Shown: positions 20,535-31,300 of the stretch, one piece after another
Position numbering within the stretch: the stretch's first letter is position 1
Layout: each line of letters begins with the position of its first letter
Program-made: the position numbers and the translations under genes
The notes under the pieces: model-generated
Seen by the model: only the letters and a program-made list of their open reading frames with translations
What the model was told of the DNA's origin: nothing
Databases searched by the model: none
Assembly (NCBI GenBank): GCA_038380435.1
Contig: JAWZYU010000007.1
Span: forward strand, 24,159,001 to 24,223,000
DNA: 64,000 bases
Source: Ryuthela nishihirai
Lineage: Eukaryota; Arthropoda; Arachnida; Araneae; Heptathelidae
Reading direction: 5' to 3'

Positions 20535-21306
20535 AAGCTTTGAGTTATTTTTCCTCTGAGCTGCACTTTTTTGCCCACGATGGGCTAAATGGCCAGGTCA
20601 CAAGGACCCCAAAGGCTCAGAGAAGGTTGGGGGAGTGGACCCACTGGAAGAGCTGTTGGGAGACAGATGGTAGCCTCCTGTCAAGGCCATCCAGCATGTT
20701 CTTTAACGTGCACAGGGTATGGCTCTCCCGCATGGTAGCCTCCCGTCAAGGCCATCCAGCGTCTTCTTTAACATGCACAGGGTATGGCTCTCCTGCAGGG
20801 TAGCCTCCCGTCAAGGCCATCCAGCGTGTTCTTTAACGTGCACAGGGTATGGCTCTCCCGCATGGTAGCCTCCCGTCAAGGCCATCCAGCATGTTCTTTA
20901 ACGTGCACAGGGTATGGCTCTCCCGCATGGTAGCCTCCCGTCAAGGCCATCCAGCGTGTCCTTTAACGTGCACAGGGTATGGCCTCCCGCATGGTAGCCT
21001 CCCGTCAAGGCCATCCAGCATGTTCTTTAACGTGCATAGGGTATGGCTCTCCCGCAGGGTAGCCTCCCGCCAAGGCCATCCAGCGTGTTCTTTAACGTGC
21101 ACAGGGTATGGCTCTCTCCCGCACACGGAGCCACGGCTTAATGTCCCATCTGACGGACGGCGGCCCTTCCAAGCCCATCGTTGTCCCCTAATGACCGTGG
21201 ACAGGGCGGGGAGTTTTGCGAAGTTAAATCTTAACGCTGACCCAGCTGGGACTCGAATCTGGGAACTGCAGATTACGAGCCTGGCGCGCTACCGACTGAG
21301 CCACCC
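20535..21306 (-). mobile_element. SINE-A, reversed, with expanded interior, 9-bp TSD
   Basis: Head and tail are those of a normal SINE-A, and CCGGAATGG flanks it at 20526-20534 and 21307-21315, so this is one insertion. It is about 390 bp longer than usual because an internal segment is repeated in tandem (20671-21125). Confidence 0.88.
20671..21125. repeat. 65-bp tandem expansion inside a SINE-A, seven units
   Basis: The anchor TAGCCTCC recurs at 20671, 20736, 20801, 20866, 20931, 20995 and 21060, that is every 65 bp (one unit of 64). Each unit is the SINE-A segment from CTCCCGCA to the TAGCCTCCCGTCAAGG region. Units carry their own substitutions, so the expansion is not an assembly stutter of one read. 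Confidence 0.9.
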
Positions 21307-21365
21307 CCGGAATGGGAGCAAAAATAAATATTAACATATACTTTAATCACACGTATTTCTTTTAG

Positions 21366-21496
21366 ATCCCGGTCTGATTGAATGCATTAAAACAAAACCG
21401 CAGAGACCTGAGGATGTCCGCGAAACAATAATAGAAATGAATGCTTCAAATAACAAATTTATTACTTTATTCATTTTAATATTAATTTTTCAATAA
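21366..21496 (+). CDS. Possible last exon of an unidentified upstream gene
   Basis: A strong acceptor (TATTTCTTTTAG at 21354-21365) is followed by 42 open codons to TAA at 21494-21496. The peptide starts with a mixed, charged part (PGLIECIKTK, then PQRPEDVRETI) and ends in NNKFITLFILILIFQ, a hydrophobic C-terminus like a GPI-attachment signal. I do not recognise the family, and no matching upstream exon was found, because the region to the left is filled with SINEs. It could also be chance. Confidence 0.3.
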
Positions 21497-22019
21497 TGCT
21501 GCAAAATATTAATTTGACATCTGCCATGAAAGTATTACTGATCTCGCTTTGCAGCAAAAAATTAAATGAAATATTAAAACATAATTTCAAATTATTAAAC
21601 TGTTTTTAGAAAAACTCTTTATTTACCTGAGGAGCAAAAAAAATGCACTCATTAAAGATTGCATAAACTTCGCTTAATATTTATTCTCAGCCCAAGCTTT
21701 TAATCTCTGTTATCATCGCAAAGTGACAGTTCAAGATATGCAGTTGTTGATCTTTTGACTTTGATTCATTCAGAAGTTTTACACGCCGACTGTGGTTGAG
21801 AGAGATTAAACCATTCTGTGGCTTTATCACGAATCGTTTCCGTTCCAATTCCACGAAATATTATATAAATAAACACACAATGCTTTTAACCAAAATATTG
21901 TTTCCAGTTTCAGAAATTCCCTTTTACCGAAAACGTCCCTGCAACGAATAGAACTGCTACGTTGAATCCGACTTTGACCTCACGAGAGGTACAAAAAAAA
22001 ACCACCGGATGTGTGATCC

Positions 22020-22178
22020 CCTGTAAACCGTCGGCTTCACCAGTTCCGCTACAGAGAACGAAATGCGTGGTACGCCATTGCGCACTTGACGTCACGCGAC
22101 GCGTCACAGCTATGGCTGTTGCTTGGCAACTGGTGAGCTGCAGCAACAGTGATCGATCGACCCTTTCACGAAACCGTC
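22020..22178 (+). promoter_or_regulatory. CpG-rich PHM promoter/5' region with CRE and X-box
   Basis: CpG density rises sharply just upstream of exon 1. A consensus CRE, TGACGTCA, is at 22087-22094, and an X-box-like inverted repeat, GTTGCTTGGCAAC (RFX-type), is at 22118-22130. No TATA box is evident. CREB and RFX factors are known regulators in neuroendocrine cells, but their use here is inferred. Confidence 0.5.
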
Positions 22179-22352
22179 ATGGCAGGTAACGGTGGCAAGT
22201 GTGGCGAACGTGCCAGCATGAACTCTCGTAGAAATGTGTGGACTAACTTCCCTTCCATATTGTTGGGTTTCATTGTTTTCCTCTCCGTTATTAGCCAGGG
22301 ATTTGGTCTGAGGAAGATGCCACTGCTGATGCCAGATGTCCAGCCATTGGAG
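22179..22352 (+). CDS. PHM: PHM exon 1 (signal peptide)
   Basis: It encodes 58 residues and ends in phase 0 at GAG/GTAAGT. The ATG at 22179 has a good context (GTCATGG). The hydrophobic core FPSILLGFIVFLSVIS starts at residue 24, and the MPDVQP stretch near the end matches the start of mature PHM proteins. Confidence 0.88.
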
Positions 22353-25300
22353 GTAAGTCGTCTGCCCGAATCTGTAGTCTTGCCTTGACAGGTGCGTTTG
22401 TCTAGCATTGCGAAGGCGTATTCAAGGATCTTTCAAGTGTAATGTGCTCCAAATTCATGTAGAATACCTGTACATGTCATTAAGTAGTTGTTAATTTGCC
22501 TTATGAAATAACAACACTTGCTGATAGTTATATGAGATTTAAACGATGGTATTGGACGTAGAAAATATGTTTGACATTTAGGCCAAAAACAACATATGCT
22601 GAGACACTTAATTAAAACAAATGCAGTAAAACTTGGTTAATTCGAAATTCAGGGGACCGAAAAAAAATAAATAAAATAAAATTTCGAAATAGGAAATTCT
22701 GGTTAATTCGAAATTTAAGGGACGGGGAAGAAACTTTTTTTTTTTGAAATGGAAAATCCTAGTTAATTCGAAATTCAAGGAACCGAGAAAAAAAGTTTGA
22801 AATGAGAAATCCTGATTAATTCAATTTCAAGAGACTGAGAAAAAAAAATCGAAGTAATAAATCTTGGTTAATTTAAAATTCAAGGCACTGAGAAAAAAAT
22901 ATAAAAATAAGAAATCCTGGTTAATTCAAAATTCAAGGCACTGAGAAAAAAATCGAAATAAAAAATCCTGGTTAATTCAAGGGACTGAGAAAAAAATAAT
23001 AATAAAAAAAAATAAATCCCCCTCAAACAGCTGCTTGCCACAGAAGTCTGACAGGAGCCTGTCAGTTTATATGACATAGTAGAAGGTCTGTGAGGATGGC
23101 GGGACCTCAGCAGAAAAACATCACAAACGTCCGTGCCTTACCCGGGGCTCGAACCCAGGTCCCTTAGATCAGTAGCCAAGCGCGCTAACCACTAATTCAA
23201 GAGACTGAAAAAAAAATATTGAAATGAAAAATCTTGGTTAATTCAAGGGAATGATAAAAAAATAATATCGAAATAAAAAATCCTGGTTAATTCAAGGACT
23301 AAAACATCAAAATAAAAAATCCTGATTAATTTAAGAGAGAAAGAAAAAATAATATCGAAATAAAAAATCCTGGTTAATTCAAAATTTAAGGGATTGATAA
23401 AAAAAATATAACGAAATAAGAAATCCTGATTAATTCTAAATTTAACGGACTGAGGAAAAAAAAACGAAATAAAAAATCTGATTAATTCGAAATTCAAGGT
23501 ACTGAGAAAAAAATAATATCAAAATAGGAAATCCTGGACAATTCGAAATTTACGAAAACAATGTAACTTACTATGAATTAAATAAACCCACAAATATAAA
23601 ATGCAAAAATATATATACATTGATAAAACTTCTGTATAATATGATAATAAATCCAATTCCAAAAGATTTATTTTCGAAACGGAACAACAAATTTCATTTC
23701 ATTAATAAAGAATAGAAACGTTTACTTATGATGTCATCAGCTATGTTTTGATATTAGATAGTATGAAATAGTCACAAAAATACCCAAATAGTATAGGTGT
23801 AGAAAAGGATTCATTTAAGTAGCCACTAATTATGCCCTGTTGGCTTCTCTGGATATTCTCTAATGTGATATGTTTGTACAACGTCACCAAATGTTTCACG
23901 TATTGTTACTGGCATCACTTGCCAACTGGTAAGGGGCGCTAGGTTGCTGTAACGTCCTGGGTCTTTAGTGTACCGTGCCCCCATGTCCTCATAGGAGCAA
24001 CACTTCTTTTTTTAAAACAATAATAGTTAAAAAATATTCTACAAAATTTTGAAAAAAATATATTATTTTAAGCTGTAAGAAAATCTTTCAAAAAAAGGAA
24101 ATCAAGTTTTTATCCCAGTCCCCGTACCCCTTGTTATCAACCTTTTATTCCTGTTGTAGCTGGGGCGGGGGTGGCTCAGTCGGTAGCGCGCCAGGCTCGT
24201 AATCTGTAGTTCCCAGGTTCGAGTCCCAGCTGGGTCAGCGTTGAGATTTATCTCCGCAAAATTCCCGCCCTGCCCACGGTCAGTAGGGGACACCAATGGG
24301 CTTGGAAAGGCCGCCATCCGTCGGATGGGACGTTAAGCCGTGTCCCCGTGTGCGGGAGAGACATACCCTGTGCACGTTAAAGAATACGCTGGATGGCCTT
24401 GACGGGGGGGGGGGGCTACCATCTGTCTCCCAACAACTATACCAGTGTTCCCCTCCCCCAACCTTCTCTGATCCTTAGGGGTCCTTGTGACCTGGCCATT
24501 TAGCCCATGGTGTGCAAAAAAGTGCCGCTCAGAGGTAAAACAACCCAACCTTCATGGGCTCGTACCAGAGTCACCTAGATACACCATGCCAGGACAAAAA
24601 GTTGCTGGGGAAGTGGAAAGAGAAGAAAAACTAAATATGCATGAAGAAATAAAAACTTTGACTAAAGTTTAACTACACGCAATTTATTTTTAAATAAATA
24701 AAGTCATTTTTATGACTTTATTAAAATATTTAAAATATTTTAGAAATAATTATCAAATTAAAAAAAATACCAATCGAATTTTAAGATGAAAACTTTCATT
24801 AAAACACCTAAGCATTTAACAATTAATATTTCTCTTAATGCACCATCCGAGCTCCATATGATACAGGTGGCTCTGCTGGTACGTTATCCAGCCCTGCCCT
24901 CGGTCAGTAGGGGGCCACTGATGGGCTTGGAAAGGCAGCTGTCCGTTGGATGGGACGTTAAGCCATGGTACTGTGTGCGGGAGAGCCGTACCCTGTATAT
25001 GTTAAAGAACACGCTGGATGGCCTTGATTGGAGGCTATCATCTGTCTCCTAACAGTTGTCCAGTGGGTCCATTTCTCCCAACCTTGTCTGACCCATGGGG
25101 CGGAAGTAGCTTAGATGGTAGCGCAGCAGGCTCGTAATTTGCAGTTCCCAGTTTCGTGTTCCCGCTGGGCCAGCGTTGAGATTTATCTCCTCAAAAGTCC
25201 CCTTCCTGCCCACGGTTAGTAGGGGACATCGATGAGCTTGGAAAGGTCACCGTCCTTTGGATGGGAGACGTTAAGCCATAATCCCCTTGAGCGGGAGAGC

Positions 25301-28300
25301 CTTTGACCAAAGCACCCAGCGCATCCCAAATTTCACAACATTTCTGAGATCTACAACTCAAAATAACCCCAAGAACCAATTTTCATCTCTCTAGCACTCG
25401 TAGATCAAGGTTTGACCTCTATGTGACCTCTATTTCACCTTAAAGGACACTTCGGAGGTCAACTTTCGGATTATTTCCGAGATCTACGGATTACCCCTAG
25501 TTGAAACTTTTCAGAGCTGTACCATTTCTACATCATAATTAGAATTAGTGGGATTCGCTATCAGTCAATCAGCCGTCAATCACTCACAATCGTCTGCATA
25601 TACGTATATTAGACGATTTTTCTCCTTATGAATCTCAACTGAACTGGAAGTATTTTCATATTTCATATTCACTGGAAGTATTTTCATATTGCTGTATCAC
25701 AATATCAAAATACAGCAATATCAAAATACTTCCAGTGAACTATACACATCTTCTCATTTGTTACTCCACATCCCTTTCCCATCACAGTTCAATCTAATCT
25801 ACCCAGTAATTAATTTAATAAATCCCCTTTAAACAATGTAAGATGGTTTAAAAGTAAAACAGTGATGCGAAACGAAAGATAATCTGAGATTTTAATTTTT
25901 TCGGAGACGTATAAGCTACTCCACATTGAGATTTCGTGACGCATTGAAATAGAAGAAATGATTAAAAGCAATTAATATCAGTATAGTTACTTTATGAATA
26001 TTTTAACTTTTACACGTACGATTTCGATGTTAATGTAATATGAAGCAAAATGAGTATGGAAATAACTTAGGATTGGATTGTTTTACCTCTGAGCGGCACT
26101 TTTTTGCACACAGTGGGCTAAATGACCAGGTCACATGGACCCCGAAGGCTCAGAGAAGGTTGGGGGAGGGGACCCACTGGAACAGCTGTTGGGAGACAGA
26201 TGGTAGCCTCCCGTCAAGGCCATCCAGCGTGTTCTTTAACGTGCACAGGGTATGGCTCTCCCGCACACGGGGCCACGGCTTAACGTCCCATCCGACGGAC
26301 GGCGGCCTTTTCAAGCCCATCGGTGTCCCCTACTGACCATGGGCAAGGCGGGGAAATTTTGCGGAGATAAATCTCAACGCTGACCCAGCTGAGATTCGAA
26401 CCTGGGAACTACAGATTACGAGCCTGGCGCGCTACCGACTGAGCCACCCCCGCCCCAGGATAGGGCATGTGCTAGTATGAAAAGGCTCCTACATACTAAG
26501 AGTAATCCTTAATTCCTTCGCTACCTTTTATGTTGCAAAAAATCTGCTCTCAATTCTCAAAAGGCCGCCGTCCGTCGGATGGGACGGTAAGCCGTGGCTC
26601 CGTGTGCGGGATAGCCATACCCTGTGCACGTTAAACAACACGCTGGATGGCCTTGACGGGAGGCTACCATCTGTCTCCCAACAGCTGTTCCAGTGGGTCC
26701 CCTCCCCCAATCTTCTCTCAGCCTTCGGGGTCCATGTGACCTGGCCATTTAGCCCATTGTGTGCAAAAAAGTGCCGCTCAGAGGTAAAACAACCCACACA
26801 ACCCTTCAGCTTATATTTTACAAAACGTTTAAAAATAAACAATAAACTATTTTACTTATATATTTTGTATGTAAAATGAAAAAATATCATACCATTATAC
26901 GGTTTTAATTCAAAATCTTTGGGGCGAGGGTGGCTCAGTCGGTAGCGCGCCAGGCTCGTAATCTGTAGTTCCCAGGTTCGAGTCCCAGCTGGGTCAGCGT
27001 TGAGATTTATCTCCGCAAAATTCCTCGCCCTGCCCACGGTCAGTAGGGGACACCGATGGGCTTGGAAAAGCCGTCGTCCGTCGGAGGGGACGTTAAGCCG
27101 TGGCCCCGTGTGCGCGAGAGCCATACCCTGTGCACGTTAAAGAACACGCTGGATGGCCTTGACGGGAGGCTACCATCTGTCTCCCAACAGCTGTTCCAGT
27201 GGGTCCCCTCCCCCAACCTTCTCTGAGCCTTCGGGGTCCATGTGACCTGGCCACTTAGCCCATGGTGTGCAAAAAAGTGGCGCTCAGAGGTAAAACAACC
27301 CAACCCTTAAAATCTTTGAGGTAATATTTCATTTTAAAACATCTAAAATGCAGACGGGAGTATAGCACTGATCATTTGGAATGCAACACATTGATCATCA
27401 TGTGGGATTCTATACAAATCAGGCAGGCACCCAGGATTTTTTGATTTTTCAACTATTTCAAAATTATGTCACCCAAAACTAAATTTAAATGCTTAAATGC
27501 ATTAAATAGTTTATCCTAAATATTCCCTGATGAAATGGAAGTGGGCCTTTTATACCCGTACATCTTACACTGAAGAGCCAAAACATTATGACTAGCGCGT
27601 CTTTATGCAAATCGAAACAACTGCAGGTAAAAACGACGGCGTATGTGAAGATCATGAAACGGTATAAATAGCACCTGTTACTGAGCTCTGTTAATCAGTG
27701 TTATTCTTGTTCTTTAGATGGGAAAGGCAGCGGACTTAAGTGAGTTTGACAAGGTCACGGTCAGCCGTGGTTAGTACCTTCAAAAAGTGGTCCGAGGAGG
27801 GAAAAACCACGAACCGCCGGCAAGGTGTGGACCAACCACGGCTCATTGATGCTAGAGGTGAACGAAGGCTATCCCGTATGGTACGAGCCAACAGAAGGGA
27901 TACTGTGGTGCAACTCGCCTCCAATTTGAAAGTTGGTAATGGGAGTAATGTGTTACAACACACAGTAATCGAACCTTGCTGAAAATGAGGCTGCATAGCC
28001 GTAAGCCAATCCGAGTGCCCATGCTAACCTCGGTTCACCGTCGAAAGTGCCTACAATAGACACACGAGCATCAAAACTGGACCTTGAATGATTGGAAGAA
28101 GGTCGTCTGGTTCGATGAATCTCGTTTCCTGTTGCACCATATGGACGGCCAGGTACGTGTGCGTCGTTTATCTGGGGAAGACCGTGGGATGAAAACAAAC
28201 TGATGGAGGAATGTAATGCTTTGGGCAGTGTTCTGATGGGAAACCTGGGTCCTGTTATTCATGTGCAGGAAACTATGACACCTACCTAAACTACCTAAAC

Positions 28301-31300
28301 AGACCAGGTATATCCTTTCATGGCAACGGTATTCCCCTCTAGTAGTGCCCTCTTTCAGCAGGATAATGCGCCATGCCACACTGCTCGCATTGTTCGAGAA
28401 TGGTTCCCGGAACATGAGGAAATCTTCCATGTATTGCCTTGGTCTCCAAATTCCCCAGACATCAATCCAATCAAGCATCTGTGCTTTGTATCATCTATGT
28501 ATCATCTCATATCGAAAATCTCATATCGAAAATGATTGTTTCACGTGGCATATCGATTTCTCATATCGAACATCTCATATCGAAAATGATTGAGGCATGG
28601 AATTGAGGCACATAATTTTTGCAGTATAACCGATCTGCGGCGGCTGAACCACGTAATTTACAAGAGTTAAACGATCTGCAGGTAACGTGTTAGGACCAGA
28701 CACCTTTAGAAATTTTGTAGCGTCCATGCCTCGCCGGTAAGAGCTGTTTTGACGGCACGTGGAGTACCAACATCATATTAGACAGGTGGTCATAATGTTT
28801 TAGCTTCTCAGTGTATATGCCATAAACTACGGTAGGATTTTTTTTTTTCGTTTTGATGGGAGAATTTGAAGCCCGACAGCTTCCCCTTCCCGGGTGCTAT
28901 ATATAAACTATATATAAAAAAACAAGACAACATATATGAAAAATACACACACTATTACGGATTATAAACTATGTAATAAAAAATGCACTGTAAACTCTGT
29001 TATTAAAACAAAATAATACCTATTTTAGACATTCATCATTTCACAAATAGAATTAGCACCTATTTACAAATTCATCATTTCACATTTTTTACTTTAGTTT
29101 TTAAAAACATTACAGTATAAAACATATATTTTATAATAAAACTTTTATATCGAATATCCATTTCATAATTTTTGCTTTGATTTCTGAATAATTTCTCAAG
29201 CATAATAAATCTCTCGGTATAGCTTAATAAATAAAAGTAAATACCCCCTCAAGCAGCTGCTTGCCACAGAGGTCTGACAGGAGCCTGTCAGTTTATATGC
29301 GCTTCAAAACTTTTAATTTTTCGATATGGTAGCTTTGCTTTACCATGATTGCTGTGAAAACTTGATTCGACAAAATTAATCTTTACAGCTTATCCTCATG
29401 TTGATTAAGCGCAAATAGTTGAATGATTTGTGTTTAATTAGGAAAACTATTGCTAGTTCTTTTGTGGGGCGGGGGTGGCTCAATCGGTAGCGCGCCAGGC
29501 TCGTAATCTGTAGTTTCCAGGTTCGAGGCCCAGCTGAGTCAGCGTTGAGATTTATCTCCGCAAAATTCCCTGCCCTGCCCACGGTCAGTAGGGGACACCG
29601 ATGGGCTTGAAAAGGCAGCCGTCCGTCGGATGGGACGTTAAGCCGTGGCTCCATGTGCGGGAGAACCATACCCTGTGCACGTTAAAGAACACGCTGGATG
29701 GCCTTGACAGGAGGCTACCATCTGTCTCCCAACAGCTGTTCCAGTGGGTCCCCTCACCCAACCTGTTCTGAGCCTTCGGGGTCCATGTGACCTGGCCATT
29801 TAGCCCATGGTGTGCAAAAAAAAGCCGCTCAGAGGTAAAACAACCCAACCCTATTTCTTTTGTCATGATGTGTGTCATATGATTCTGTGTCCCAAAGTTC
29901 CTCCCGTCCCGGAGGTCATCAGTGGATCTGTTTCGTATCGATTTAAAAAATTCCTAGTTATGGTCCATAAAAACTACAATACCCACACTTCCGGCTTCCG
30001 ACATTACTTCCGTCTCGATTCACTGTAGCCGGATGTGGGAAATTTCATCTTTTATTGCAATTCACTGAAAATGCATGGATTCATTTTGAAGGTTAAACTT
30101 TAGACCTCTACCTTTTGATCATTTTTGTTTTACGATCCATCTCGAGAGTTGATGAATAAAAAGAAAAAAATAAATACCCCCTCAATCCACAGAGGTCTGA
30201 CAGGAGCCTGTCAGTTTATATGCCACAGTAGAAGGTCTGCGAGGATGGCAGGACCTCAGCAGAAAAACAACATGAACGTTAACACGCCTTATCCGGGGCT
30301 CGAACCCAGGTCCCTTAGATCAGTAGCCAAGCGCGCTACGCTTCTCAAACTTTTTGGAGACTGAGACCAGGCAAACTTCTTTCTCTCCCTGAATCCTTAA
30401 GACAGAATTGAGAGGATTGAGAGAACGGGTATTGGCTCGTCAGTAGTGCTGCAGGCTCCTTATCTGATGTTTCCAGATTCGAGCCTTCGATGTGCCTGTG
30501 TTGATAATTTTCTCCACCAACTCTCTTCCTGCCACGGTGAACAAAGGGTTGTTGGGTTGGGTTGTTTTACCTCTGAACGGCACTTTTTTGCACACCATGG
30601 GCTAAATGGCCAGGTCACATGGACCCCGAAGGCTCAGAGAAGGTTGGGGGAGGGGACCCACTGGAACAGCTGTTGGGAGACAGATGGTAGCCTCCCGTCA
30701 AGGCCATCCAGCGTGTTCTTTAACGTGCACAGGGTATGGCTCTCCCGCACACGGAGCCACGGCTTAACGTCCCATCCGACGGACGGCTGCCTTTCCAAGC
30801 CCATCGGTGTCCCCTACTGACCGTGGGCAGGGCGGGGAATTTTGCGGAGATAAATCTCAACGCTGACCCAGCTAGAACTCGAACCTGAGAACTACAGATT
30901 ACGAGCCTGGCGCGCTACCGACTGAGCCACCCCCACCCCATGTGAACAAAGGGACATCGATGGTCTTGGAAAGTCAACCATTAAGTTGGGAGCTCATGTG
31001 GATGTTAAAGAATATGCTGGATGACTTACCTTCTGTTTCCTAGTAGCTGTCCAGTGAGTCCATTTCGTTTACCCTAGCTCTGAGCCTTTGGGGTCCTTGT
31101 AACCTAGCTGACCAGTTAGTCCATTGTGTAAACAAAGTACGCTTCAGAAGAAAAAAAAAACGAAACCTAGCTGGAAACCATTATTAACAACAGAGGTAGC
31201 TGCACGAAGACTAAATCGTGGCTTCTTAATTTACAAAAACAATTTCTTTGAAAATATAAAAGATTTGATTTTTGACTTTTTATCACATAATTCATCAATC

